Assembly: GCA_023548195.1 (NCBI GenBank)
Contig: JAJHZJ010000531.1
Span: 2,776,802-2,840,801 of the forward strand
Origin: Bettongia penicillata ogilbyi
Taxonomy: Eukaryota; Chordata; Mammalia; Diprotodontia; Potoroidae
Reading direction: 5' to 3'
DNA length: 64,000 nt
The notes below the pieces were generated by a model. That model was not told the origin of the DNA. It was given only the letters and a program-made list of their open reading frames with translations, and searched no databases. Shown here one piece after another: positions 43,706-54,867 of the stretch; the first letter of the stretch is position 1, and every line of letters begins with the position of its first letter. Made by a program: the position numbers and the translations under genes.

Positions 43706-44280
43706 ATGAGAAAAAAATGGAAAAAGAATAAGACTATAGAATTTTATGTTGGTGACAAGGAAGACCAAAATATACAAACAGAAGAAGACGACAAAGTCAA
43801 AGCTCCTCCACCCCAAGCCTCCAAGAAAAATATGAATTGGTCTCAGGCCATGGAAGAGCTCCAAAAGGATTTTGAATATCAAATAAGAGAAGTAGAGGAA
43901 AAATTGGGAAGAGAAGTGAGAGTGATACCAGAAAAACAAGAAAAATGATTAAACTGCTTGCTAAAGGGGGACCCAAAAATGCTGAACAAAATAACACCTT
44001 AAAATAGATTAACTCAAATAGCAAAAGAGATCCAAAAAGCCAATTCAAGTATTGTGGAACATAATCAGGATAACATAAGATCTAGCAGCTTCTACATTAA
44101 GGAATTTCAGAGTTTATAATATGATATTCCAGAGGTTAAAGGGGCTAAGATTAAAACCAAGAATCTCCCACTCAGAACAGAGTATAATACTTCAGGGGGG
44201 AAAATAGTCATTCAATGAAACACAGAACTTTCAAGTATTCTTGATGAAAATACCAGAGATGAATAGAAAAATTTAACTTT
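43706..44280 (+). pseudogene. Outer HAL1 ORF1, deleted and interrupted
   Basis: ATG at 43706 is followed by Arg/Lys-rich residues, NKTIEFY and the coiled-coil start (MEELQKDFEYQIREVEEKLG at 43850-43910). A stop comes at 43946-43948. At about 44041 the sequence jumps from the coiled-coil end to the C-terminal domain; compared with 17999-18474 of the first copy about 475 bp are missing, with CAAT shared at both edges. The last codons continue after the inner HAL1 at 47098. It is non-functional. Confidence 0.85.
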
Positions 44281-45141
44281 TTTTTGCATTCATATTTATT
44301 TATTCTTATTCTTTTCTTTAATACAAATCTATTTATTTAACTTTTTACATTAATTTTCACAAAATTTTGGGGTCCAAATTTTCTCCCCATTGATCCCCTC
44401 CCCCCACCCTAATACACCAAGCATTCTAATTTCCCCTATCACCAATCTGCCCTCTCTTCTATCATCCCTCCCTTCTCTTGTCCCCATCTTCTCTTTTGTC
44501 CTGTAGGGCCAGATGACTTTCTATTCCCCATTAACTGTATTTCTTATTTCCTAGTAGCAAGAACAATACTCAACAGTTGTTCCTAAACTTTGAGTTCCAA
44601 ATTCTCCCCATCCCTCCCTCCCCACCCATTCCCTTTGGGAAGGCAGGCAATTCAATATAGGCCATATCTGTGTAGTTTTGCAAATGACTTCCATAATAGT
44701 CGTGTTGTGTAAGACTAACTGTATTTCCCTCCATCCTATCCTGCCCCCCATTGTTTCTATTCTGTCATTTGATCCTGTCCCTCCCCAAGTGTTGACTTCA
44801 AATTGTTCCCTCCTCCCATTGCCCTCCCTACCATCATCCCCCCTACCCTGCTTATCTCTTTCTCCCATACTTTTCTGTATTGTAAGATAGGTTTTCATAC
44901 CAAAATGAGTGTGCATTTTATTCCTTCCTTTAGTCGAATGTGATGAGAGTAAACTTCATGTTTTTTTCTCAGCTCTCCTCTTTTTCCCTCCACTAAAAGT
45001 TCTCCTGCTTACCTCTTGAATGAGATATAATTTACCCCATTCCATTTCACCCTCTCTCCTCCCACTATATTTCTCTCTCACCATTTACCTTAATTTCTTT
45101 TAAGATATGGTCCCATCCTATTCAATTCACTCTCTGTGCTC

Positions 45142-45206
45142 TCAGTCTCTGTATGTGTGTGCGTGCGTGAGTGTACATGTGTGTGTGTGTGTATGTGTGT
45201 GTGTGG
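45142..45206. repeat. (TG)n microsatellite in inner HAL1 3' UTR
   Basis: GTGTGT with GCGTGCGTG and ATGTG interruptions. It is at the same position of the 3' UTR as the CA array of the first copy. Confidence 0.95.
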
Positions 45207-45340
45207 TCCCAACAACAACCCAGATACTGAAAAGCTTGAAGAGTTACAGGTATTGTCTTTCCATGTAGGAATGTAAACAGTTCACCTTTGGTAAGTCCCT
45301 TATGACTTCTCTTTTGCTGTTTACTTTTTCATGCTTCTTC

Positions 45341-46441
45341 TCATTCTTGTGTTTGAAAGTCAAATTTTCTTTTCAGCTCTGGTCTTTTCATCAAGAATGC
45401 TTGAAAGTCCTCTGTTTCATTGAAAGACCATATTTTCCCCTGAAGTATTATACTCAGTTTAGCTGGGTAGGTGATTCTTGATTTGAGCCCTAGTTCCTTT
45501 GACTTCTGGAATATCCTATTCCATGCCCTTCGATCCCTTAATGTAGAAGCTGCTAGATCTTGAGTTATCCTGATTGTATTTCCACAATACTGGAATTGTT
45601 TCTTTCTAGCTGCTTGCAATATTTTCTCCTTGACCTGGGAGTTCTGGAATTTGGCCACAATGTTCCTAGGAGTTTCTCTTTTTGTATCTCTTTCGGGCAG
45701 TGATTGATGGATTCCTTGAATACTTATTTTGCCCTCTGGTTCTAGAATCTCAGGGCAGTTTTCCTTGACAATTTCCTGAAAGATGATGTCTAGGCTCTTT
45801 ATTTGATCATGGCTTTCAGGTAGCCCCATAATTTTTAAATTGTCTCTCCTGGATCTATTTTCCAGGTCAGTTGTTTTTCCCATGAGATATTTCACATTCT
45901 CTTCCATTTTTTCATTCTTTTGGTTTTGTTTGGTGATTTCTTGGTTTCTCAGAAAGTCATTAGACTCCATCTGTTCCATTCTAATTTTGAGAGAACTATT
46001 TTCTTCAGTGAGTTTTTGAACCTCTCTTTCCATTTGGCTAATTCTGCTTTTGAAAGCATTCTTCTCCTCATTGGCTTTTTGAGCCTCTTTTGCCAATTGA
46101 GTGAGCCTATTTTTCAAGGTGTTATTTTCTTCAGCATTTTTTTGGGTCTCCTTTAGCAAGGTATTCACCCATTTTTCATGCTTTTCTTGCATCTCTCTCA
46201 TTTCTCTTCCCAGTTTTTCCTCCACCTGTCTAACTTGATTTTCAAAATCCTTTCTGAGCTCTTCCATGGCCTGAGCCCATTGGACATCTATTTTGGGTGT
46301 TTAGGTTACAGAGGCCTTGACTTCTATGTCTTTCCCTGATGGTAGGCATTGTTCCTCCTCATCAGAAATGAAAGGAGGAAACATCCGTTCACCAAGAAAG
46401 TAGCCTTCTATGGTCTTATTTTTCTTCCCTTTTCTGGGCAT
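45341..46441 (-). pseudogene. Inner HAL1 ORF1 protein, one premature stop
   Basis: The best preserved HAL1 ORF1 here: 366 codons from the ATG at 46441 to a stop at 45341. It starts MPRKGKKNKTIEGYFLG. A single in-frame TAA at codon 47 (46301-46303) interrupts it where the first copy has CAG. Downstream the frame is open for 308 codons from the Met at 46267. Visible parts are a coiled coil (about residues 55-160), the RRM-like block LENRSRRDNLKIMGLPE, TPRNIVAKF, KEKILQAARKK, IRITQDLAASTL and RITYPAKLSI. The L1 ORF1 family binds element RNA as a trimer. The length is close to that of primate L1 ORF1 proteins (about 340). Translation of the 308-codon part from an internal ATG is conceivable but unproven. 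Confidence 0.9.
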
Positions 46442-47083
46442 TTTCCCAGCCAGTTACTTGACTTCTGAGATTCCTCTCCACCCCTGCCTAAATCCACCCA
46501 GCTAGTGCTTAGGGTCTGAGATTCAAGTGCTGCTTCCCAGCCTCAGGGCTTTCAGAGGGGGCGGGGCTACTATTCAGAGTAAGATTAAGTACTGCTGCTC
46601 AGGTGGGGGCAGGGCCACCTCCCAGGCTCAGTTCCCTCAGGGGGTTTATGCAGAGATATTCAGTAATGGATCTGAGGTCCTTTCTGTTCCAGGAGCCCCT
46701 GGCCACCACTGCCTCTGCTGCTGCCTCCCGAGGGGGCCTGAGTAACGGAGACACCCCACTCCCCTCTCAGCCAGTCCAGAAGTCTCTCTCACTGACCTGT
46801 GCACCTGTGGGTGGAGGGACCTTCGCAGTGCTGGAGGTTCTGTCCCTGAAGCCTGCTCAGATCTGCTCCTCTAGGGGACATGCGGGCAGGGATGGGCTCC
46901 ACTGTCCAGCGTGTGATGGACCTTTGGTGGTGGTTTTTCAGAGCTCTCTGGAATGGAAATCTCCTCCACTGCGTTGCTGCATGGCTTCCACTGCTTCTGA
47001 ATTTGTGGGGAGTTCTTTTTACAGGAGATTTATGGGCTGTGGGTTCAGAGCTAGCATATGTGAGTCTTTCTACTCTGCCATCG
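46442..47083 (-). promoter_or_regulatory. Inner HAL1 5' UTR
   Basis: About 640 bp of GC-rich leader, closely similar by eye to the leader of the copy at 16.9-17.6 kb. Frames on the + strand (46527-46745, 46603-47217, 46880-47203) are antisense composition artefacts. Confidence 0.65.
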
Positions 47084-47097
47084 AAAAACTTAACTTT

Positions 47098-48109
47098 CAA
47101 ACACAAGAATCAAGAGAAGCATCAAAAAGTAAACAGGAAAGAAAAAATCATAAGGGACTTACTAGAGTGGAACTTTTTACATTCCTACATAGAAAGACAA
47201 TAACTGTAACTGTTTAGATTTTTCTCAACATATGGGTAGTTGGAGGATTTATACATACATACATACATATACACAGAGTGCAGAGAGTAAGCTGAATATA
47301 AAGGGATGATATTTAAAAGAATAAAATTAAGGGGTGAGAGAGGAATACATTGGTAGATGGAGAAAGGGAGAAATAGAACTGGGCAAATTATCTCTCACAT
47401 AAAAGAGGCAAGTAAAAGCTTTTTCAACAGAGGGAAAGGGGAGAGGTGAGAGGGAAATAGTAAACCGTACTCTCCTCACATTTGGCTTAAGGAGTAATAA
47501 CATTCACACTCAATTTGGTATGAAAATCTATCTTACACTACAGGAAAGTGGAGAAGGGAATAAGCGGGAAGTGGGGGGGATGATAGAAGGGAGAGCAAAT
47601 GGGAGGAGGGGGTGATTGAAGTAAACACTTTTTGAGTACAGAGTCAAAAAAAAAAGAATAGAATATATGAGGGACAAGATAGGATGGAGGGAAATATAGT
47701 TAGTCTTTCACAACATGATTGTAATGGAAGTGTTTTGTATGACTACACATGTATAACCTATATGGAATTGCTTGCTTTCTCAGTGGGGATGGGTGGGAGG
47801 AAGGGAGAGAAGTTGGAACTCAGAGTTTTAAAATCAAATGCTAAAAATTGTTTTTATATTCAACTGGGAAAAAAGACATACAGGCAATGAGATGTAGATA
47901 TTAATCTTGTCCTATAAGAAAATAGAGGGGATGGGGATAAGAGAAGGGTGTGATAGAAAGGAGAGCAGATTGGGGGAAGGGGTAATCAGAATGCATGATG
48001 TCTTGGGATAAGTGGAGGGGAGAGATGGGAATAAAGTTTGGAACTCAAAATCTTGTGGGAGTGAATGTTTAAAACTAAAACTAAAACTAAAAATATATTA
48101 ATTAACAAA
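47098..48109 (+). other. Outer HAL1 3' UTR
   Basis: Resumes with the ORF1 end ('caaacacaagaatcaagaga'), then a short (CATA)n at 47255-47275, G-rich purine tracts (47560-47610 and 47935-48030) and an A-rich tail (48068-48109). Confidence 0.85.
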
Positions 48110-48239
48110 AAATTTTCCATATATTGGACCAGAATCTTTCTCTGAAGTTTCAAACATCTTTCATAACTGACTATGGAATGGGGAAAGGGGAAATGGGAAG
48201 AATTACAAGGCTACTAAAACATAAGGATGTGCATTACCC

Positions 48240-48842
48240 AAGTGTAACAGTAAACAGTCCAACATATACAGGGGGGCCTGCTATCACAGGTTCTTACATC
48301 TGTATTCATAAAAGGAAAACAACTTTCAAGGGGTTAACAATCACTTTAATCAAGCACATGTATCATTCCTTTAAGCAAGTACATATATCATTCAGTTAGT
48401 TCAGGGAGTCAACACTCTGAATTTCAAAGAAAATACAGAGAAATCAAAAGATCAACAGATATGACTTCCTCTGCCTGAATTCAATAGACAATTGAACCCC
48501 AACTGTCTGACCATAGCTACCAGAGAGGGAAGTATGACATCTAAGTTCTCAAAGCTGGGGGGCCCCTTAGAGGCTTCCCAGAGTCCTCATTTGGTCAAAC
48601 AAACACTTCTAGTCAGTAAGTCCCAAAGTAATCAACAGACATGGCTTCCTCTGCCTGACCATAATTCATCAGACAGGTACAGCTGTCTGACCATCGTTAC
48701 CAGAGAGGGAAGCACGATATCTGGGTTCCCAAACCCAGGGGGCTCCTTAGTGGCTTCCCAGAATCCTCATCTGGCATGCAAATCTTCTTACCAAAAACTA
48801 AGACCCAAAGCAAAACCTCACCCTCAAAGTATTTATACCATT
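48240..48842 (+). repeat. Unclassified interspersed repeat, copy A
   Basis: Homologous in inverted orientation to 50950-51390. It contains two diverged tandem units of about 150-180 bp (about 48448-48600 and 48630-48778), each beginning 'atcaacagacatggcttcc' and including 'accagagagggaag'. On the - strand TATAAATA (48831-48838) precedes the shared block, so it may be an LTR. The 146-codon frame at 48492-48932 spans both units and is not a gene. Confidence 0.7.
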
Positions 48843-48849
48843 TTCATCA

Positions 48850-49005
48850 AGTGCAGCACTTTCACTTTACTGAGGAGAAAACTGAGGCAAACCCAGCTGT
48901 GTCATGCAACTTGCCCAATGTCACACAAGTAGCAAATAGCAGAGCTTGTACTTTAACTCTGGTTTTCTGATTCCAAATTCAGTACTCTTTCCTCAGATTC
49001 TAGTC
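48850..49005 (-). mobile_element. MIR-type SINE, inverted
   Basis: 'gaggagaaaactgaggcaaa' (48870) and 'acttgcccaatgtcacacaa' (48909), followed by the inverted head. Confidence 0.75.
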
Positions 49006-49009
49006 ACAT

Positions 49010-50415
49010 TTCTTTTGCTTAAGACATACACCTCAACCCCAATGGCAAGAGTAAGAATCAGATTTATGCTTGTGGATTTTGTTAAAACTAAACAAAGTCC
49101 TTCACTTTTTCTCCTGCTTCCCTTTCCACAAAAACTTGAAATGCAGTCCTGATTGAGGTTCATTGGATTTCAATTTTTCTGATTTCATGGGAACAATAAT
49201 CCCACTAGTGCTGGTAATTGCATAAATGTTATAAGGGGGGAAAGCTTAGATAAGTAGAATAATTCAAGCAGTACAGTTTACTACCTGAACAAGTTTAGGT
49301 AGCTGCAATTTCAATTTGCATACAAGGCCATTAAATACCCAGAAAATGTAACCTATACTTAGAATAAGAGAGAATGATGAAGTTCAATTACCAGAAAGAT
49401 AAGGCAATAAATGGAATATGGGTAGCCATCATTTAAGGAGGTTGGGACAAAGACAGTGGCATTTTTCTTTAAAACAGGATTCTTTCACATTTAAAGTTAC
49501 CTCCTTTCACCAAGCCTGACTAACCCAATAGAAGACACAAAGCTTGTCTCAATATTTCCTTTGTTGCAAATTGCAAAATCACCAAAATGGGGACATAAGA
49601 GGAAGATTGTATTTTTACCTAGAAATGAAGGACATGTTATAAAAGTGTTTGGGGATGACCAGGGAGCCATAATACCTTCCTAGGAAGTCCCTCCTGAAAA
49701 AATCACTTGCTTATACACCTGTACAAATCCCATCTTTCATAAGGCATCAGCAGAATATGATGAAACACTGAGGGGTGTTATATGAAAAGTACATTATTGT
49801 CTTTTCTGTATCTCATTTTATGCTGAAACTGGTAAATGGAGTTCTTTCTAATGACAGCTACATTATTATCAAAGTGCATATTGAACTGCTCAAGATGAAA
49901 GCCGTATGTTTGGAAATCCAATTACAAATTCTTTCAATCAAAATACTATGAATTCATTTGAATATTTTTCAACTAAACATATTAAAAATCACAGATATGA
50001 GACACACTTAATATGAAGTGGCTTTTAATTTTTTTTTTCTTTTTCCTAGTTCATTTCTTTTTTGAGGCTCATTGGAAAAGAAGGTAGGGTAAATGGCAAT
50101 TTCTTTGGCGGTTTTGAATATGGCATTGTTTTTGACAAGCTGAGAAATTGTCCCACATTCTTTCCTAAAGGGAAGAAACTTGTGTAATTCTATGGCACCA
50201 ACTGAATTTTAAAATTGCATCTTTGAAGTGTGCCATTTGTTTATTAGCTAGGTAGTGGCTAGATGTACAAAAGAAATCAAGATGAGGCAGCTTTTCAAAT
50301 TATATAGAAAAAATATGCATAAGGCTGACAATGTCCTGTCAGACTAAACTGGTAGTTTGAGATTTTTTTCATACTGTCATTCTCAGGGGCATCTGATTTT
50401 GAATCTTTACTTATA
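49010..50415. other. No recognised feature
   Basis: About 1.4 kb of unassigned sequence, with no repeat family or coding frame recognised. Confidence 0.4.
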
Positions 50416-50419
50416 TACA

Positions 50420-50615
50420 TACCAGCTAGCTGGCCCAAGAGAAGTCATTCAACCTTTAGATCTCAGTTAACCCATCTATAAAAAGGATATTGTAACTATA
50501 GCCCTTAACTTCACAGGGTTGCTATGAAGATGAAGTGAAATAATGAAAGTAAAACATTTGTAAAGCATTAAGTAGCTACATGAATACCAGTTAGTATTAT
50601 CATTATCATAATCAC
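50420..50615 (+). mobile_element. MIR SINE
   Basis: 'gcccaagagaagtcattcaa', 'taacccatctataaaaagga', 'ttcacagggttgctatgaag', then a TATTATCATTATCATA end. Confidence 0.75.
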
Positions 50616-50949
50616 CCTTTAAATAAAGAAAAGAAAAAATGCCATGATGCATTTCTTAGAGAACATCTCCAAAGCATTGCTCATGGATGTGATTTCCACT
50701 GACTTATGCAATAATTTTTAAAATCTAGAAAGGAGGAGGGTTACAAGTGCCAGGAAGAGGCTGGTATACTATTCAGATAATTCCCAATTTGATAGTATTG
50801 CCAAAGTATCTGTAATGGTAATTTAAGATTAATGGTGGATGGAGGGAAGAGTTAAAGATCTGCCCCACACTTTAATGGGCCTCAATATCTCTTATTCATT
50901 TCTACTGAGACAGTGGGTCAGAGAGTCTTGCCCTCCAGCTCTGAGAAGT

Positions 50950-51390
50950 GTATAATATTCTGAGGTGAGGTTTTACTTTAGGGCTTAGCTTTTGGCAGAA
51001 GGTTTGTGTGCCAGATGAGACTCTGGGAAGTTGCTAAGGAGCCCCCTGGCTTTGAAAACCCAGATATTGGTGCTTCTTTCTCTGGTATCCATGGATGTAT
51101 GTATGGTCAGACTGTTGGATCTGTCTGTTGATCTGTATTTGTGTTGATCTGTATGTATTTCATATGATCAGACAGTTGGAAGCCCTGTCTGTTGATCTTC
51201 ATCTCTCTGTATTTTCCCTGAAGTTCAGGGTGCTGACTTTTCCCCCTGAACTAAGAGAATGATATATGCATGTGATTAAAGTGATTGTTGACCCCTCAAA
51301 AGTTTCTTTCCTTTTAGGAAAGCAGATCAAAAAACCTGTACAGCAGGCCCTCTTGTGTATGCTAGGGTCCATGCTGTTACAGCATCATAA
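50950..51390 (-). repeat. Unclassified interspersed repeat, copy B (inverted)
   Basis: The reverse complement aligns with 48240-48842 over the outer blocks: 'gcctgctgtacagg', 'tcaacaatcactttaatca', 'ggaaaatacagagagatgaa', 'gggggctccttagcaacttc'. It has a shorter centre containing 'cagatcaacacaaatacaga' type repeats. Confidence 0.7.
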
Positions 51391-51565
51391 CATGAAGGGC
51401 TGGAAGGGGCTATCTCATCCATGCCTTCTTTCACAGAAGAGAAAGTGAAGGCTCTGAGAATTTAAGTGACTTTACTAAGGTCACTGAAATGGTAAGTAAT
51501 AGAGACAAGATTTGAATTCATATTCTATAATTCTAGATCTTGTATTTGTTCCACTCTGTCCTAGG
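51391..51565 (-). mobile_element. MIR/THER-type SINE, inverted
   Basis: 'gaagggctggaaggggctat' (51393), 'agagaatttaagtgacttta'-like block (51455) and 'tcactgaaatggtaagtaat' (51481). Confidence 0.65.
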
Positions 51566-52004
51566 ACCTCCAATTAAGTGGAGGCTCAGTAATATGCTCT
51601 GTCACTTCCACAATTGCCTTGGCATTCCCAGCTTAACACATATAAAGAGAAAAAGCCAAGCAGAAGCTAAAGATTTTATCAGTTCTAGATCATAAGGAAA
51701 ATCAATGGAAAGATTTTCATCCAAAGCTTAACGGATGGTGACCAGTTCCTCCAGGATCTCACATAGTAGGGAAAACTTCTTATTCCCTTTTTGTTTGATG
51801 GTTATTTTAGTGTTTTCTTGATTCTCTTTTTTTGTTAATTCAGTTTCACTTTCTAGTGGTAGACCCCACCAGAGAAAGCTTCTTTTTACCAAATAAATAC
51901 AGTCAAGACAAACAAATTGACACATTGCTCATATCAGTCAGTCAATAAGCATTTGTCAAATATTTACTGTTTAATTATTGGGGGTGGGGTAGGGGAAAGG
52001 CCTT

Positions 52005-52340
52005 GTTGAGAAGATGGGTTTGAACTGAGGTATGAAGGAAACTATGGAAACTGAGAGATAGAAGTGAGGAGGGAGAGCATTCTAGGCACAGGGGACAGTT
52101 AGTGAAAAGGCACTGAGTCTGGAGATGAATTGTCCTCTGCAGGGAACAGCAAATAAGCTAGTGTCACCAGAGAGCCTTGAAGGGAGGAAGGTATAACAAG
52201 ACTGAAAGGGTATGAAACATTTAAATTGTGAAGAATTTAAATGAAAAAAGATAATTTATTTAATCCTAGAGGTAATGAGAGTCACTGGAATTTATTGAGT
52301 TGAGGAGATAGGGAAGGGGGTTAATGGCCCAAGCTATGCT
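52005..52340 (-). mobile_element. L2 LINE ORF2 C-terminal region, inverted
   Basis: Shares 'gaggagggagagcattctag' (52066) with 40323, then 'taatcctagaggtaatgaga' (52261) and 'tggaatttattgagttgagg' (52287): the complement of the L2 ORF2 end. Confidence 0.7.
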
Positions 52341-52479
52341 TAGGAAAATTCCCTTTAGCACTTGAATAAGGATGGATCTGAAAATGTATGTCTCTTTCTA
52401 CACATACTGTCCAGAAATTTTTTGACAATAAGCAGAAGATATGCTTTGCCAACAAATCCTCTGAAAAAATGATTGATTA

Positions 52480-53270
52480 CTGTATTAACCAAAGTTCTGA
52501 ATTCTTTTAGGGTTATTTTCCTTTATATTATTATGGCTATCATGTAATTTTTTTCCCTTGAAACTTGGTCTGCTTATTTCATTCCACATTACTTCATATA
52601 AATTAACTCAACTTTCTCTAAGTTCTTAATATTTTTTCTTATATTGTAATAGTATTCTATTATATTCAAATATCATAATATATTAAGCCATTCTCTAACT
52701 TTCCTTTTGGTTATCCATAAAAAGTGTTGTATTTAATATATATGTCTGCATGTGTATATATTATTTGTAGGATCTTCCCCTCTGTCTTTGATGTTCCTGC
52801 AGATCAAATATCTAATATTTCTGGGTCAAAGGGTATGTACAAATTGGTGAATTTTTGGCATACTTCCATTTTATTTCAAGAAAAACCAATTCACAGCCTC
52901 ACAAACAGTGAATTAGTATCACTATCTAATCAAAGTCTTTCCAATATTCAGCAAACTCATCCTTTGTCTTTTGCCAGTCTCATGAATGTATGGTAAAATC
53001 TCAAAGGTGTTTTAATTTGCATTTCCTTACTTAGTGATCATGGATAGCTTGCAACTCTTCTTTTGACAATTGCCTGTTCCTATGCTTTGACCATGTATCT
53101 ATTATTGAATTGATCTTATTTTTTTTTCAAAAATCTGTACCAATTCCCTATATATATTAGACACAGGTCTTTGTCAATAGGCTTACCATAATAATTTTCT
53201 CAACTCATTTCTTTTCTAAGTTTAACTGCATTGATTTTGTTCATGCATTTTCAATCTTATGCAATAAAAA
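52480..53270 (-). mobile_element. L1 ORF2 C-terminal region, inverted
   Basis: On the - strand, translation near 52900-52850 gives HCLWGCEL and further on KWKYAKNSP, the cysteine-containing C-terminal motif of L1 ORF2, preceded by a decayed 'YREL ... WSK--NRQLS' block (about 53160-53060). Frames are broken. Confidence 0.7.
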
Positions 53271-53387
53271 TCACGGTATAGGGTGGGGTGGGAAGGGTAG
53301 ATTTATCCAAAACACTGAACTCCATGCCACAGTTTTAAACTGCTTATGTCTCAAAATTACTCAGTTAAGTCTATGTAGCTCCTAGAG

Positions 53388-53590
53388 CAGAGGTGGGGAA
53401 CTTGAAGCCTCAAGGCCACATGTGGCCCTCTAGGTGGTCAAGTGAGGATCTTTGACTGAATTCAAACTTCAGGGAACATATCTCCCTAATGAAAAGCTTT
53501 GTTCTGTAAAACTTGGACTCAGAAACAAGGCCACACCCAAGGACATAGAAGGCCACAGCCAAAGATCTAGAAGGTCAAAGATGCCCCCCC
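53388..53590. mobile_element. hAT (Charlie-like) MITE, truncated
   Basis: Starts CAGAGGTGGGGAACTTGAAG and has 'ggccacatgtggccctctag' (53411, a GGCCACATGTGGCC palindrome), 'tttgttctgtaaaacttgga' (53499) and 'ggccacacccaaggacatag' (53529). The opposite terminal repeat is missing or decayed. The 60-codon frame at 53452-53634 is not a gene. Confidence 0.75.
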
Positions 53591-53599
53591 GTCCTACAT

Positions 53600-54860
53600 A
53601 TTTACCAGTTCTTTACCAAATTCATTCAAGGTGATTTATGCTGAGAAAGATGTATTTGAAATTTTGAGAATAAGCATATGAAAAAGCAAGGATGGATTTA
53701 AAGTTGGAATTACACAGGTCAATGTTTTGAGTTGATTTATTTGTAATTATATCAGATATTTAAGTAAATCTTATTCATCCCAGTCCCAAACACTGGATCT
53801 GAGAGAATTACAAGTGTGGTATGCAGCAGGCTAGAAATGCTATAGGAGCACAGGTGAGCTTAGTCACGGCCATATAGCTTTTTCCCCCAGAATGATGAAC
53901 ACAGAGAACTCAGAAGTATAACTGGATAGGAAAGCTAACTGAAAGTAGAGGGCACAGTGGAGATATGGGAGGAGTTAGGATGATTACAGAGGTCCATTGT
54001 CAGGTTGAAGGTGTGCCTGATGCTGGAGAACACAGTGTAGAAAACATTATGAAGACTCTATTTGTTATTTGTAAATTATGCATCAACAAGATATATTTTC
54101 ATGTAGAAAAGTGATGGAATGGAAAAGCATGGTAGGAAGCATTAAGGTAAGGTCAAGGGGAGAAAGAAAAAGAAGTAATACCATAATAAGACTGTCTGTC
54201 CAAAAGAAAGAAAGGGGTAATGAGATCTGAGGAGCTGATTATTAAGCTGTCCTAGAGAAATCCAACTATTAAGAGATCTGATGATAACTGACTCTACTAA
54301 AAGCAAAGTAACAGAGCAATCCTTGATTTGTTTTGCTGATGACTTAATACTTCAGAAGATAAAGTAGCATTCTGGATATGATTCTATACAATAAGGAGGA
54401 ATTGCTTGTCAAGAAATTATGGGAACCTTAGGAGGTCATGGCTTTGCCATCTTAGAATTTGTGATAGAAGAGGAAAAGAACAGGCATAAACAGAAAATAG
54501 ATTACAAAGACTTCCAAAAAAAGGATAAAATCCTAAAGATACATTAGGGGCAAAGGAGAAAGAGTGTCGCAAAAATGAAATTCAAATGACAAGCTTCATA
54601 AAGGGGAAAAGGGAAACACTTTAGAAATATTGACGCAGAGGGAATTCATCAACCAATTAAAATTGCCAAACATATGCACAGAAGATGGAATCAAGAACAG
54701 GTAATCAAGGAGAAATATAAAAGTGCACCATGAAATGTAAAAAATAAAATCAAGAATACTCAAAACTAGAACATATAAAGTCTTTTTGTTAAATATTAAG
54801 GATAACCAAAAGGACCTTTGTAAAGTTAAATTTAAGAGAAGAGGAAGCATAAAGAAGTAA
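53600..54860. other. No recognised feature
   Basis: Purine-rich unassigned sequence. The - strand frame at 54596-54880 is hydrophobic but has no family resemblance. Confidence 0.35.
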
Positions 54861-54867
54861 TAGACCC

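Larger units (their letters stand above)
44281..47083 (-). mobile_element. HAL1 element (inner), nested in the outer HAL1
   Basis: A 2.8 kb HAL1 whose 3' end (T-rich on + strand) is at 44281 and 5' end at 47083. The target duplication is AAAAATTTAACTTT (44267-44280) and AAAAACTTAACTTT (47084-47097), 13 of 14 identical. Gene order on the - strand is 5' UTR, ORF1, G-rich 3' UTR, A-rich tail. There is no ORF2. It starts inside the YY1-like motif (GATGGC kept, AA lost). Confidence 0.92.
43137..48109 (+). mobile_element. HAL1 element (outer), interrupted by inner HAL1
   Basis: A full-length HAL1 on the + strand. Its 18 bp target duplication AAATTTTCCATATATTGG is exact at 43119-43136 and 48110-48127. 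The element occupies 43137-44280 and 47098-48109, with the inner copy plus its duplicated site in between. It has the 5' leader, a broken ORF1, a G/purine-rich 3' UTR and an AAACTAAAACTAAAA-type tail, but no ORF2. Confidence 0.9.

Noticed and set aside
44551..44916. 121-codon - strand frame
   Set aside because: Lies in the purine-rich HAL1 3' UTR. A homologous frame in the first copy (19377-19559) is short and broken.
46603..47217. 204-codon + strand open frame
   Set aside because: Antisense to the inner HAL1 leader and continuing across its insertion boundary into the outer HAL1, so it cannot be an original gene.
48492..48932. 146-codon + strand frame with two similar halves
   Set aside because: The two halves are the tandem units of an interspersed repeat and run into an inverted SINE. 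Homologous copy B does not keep the frame.
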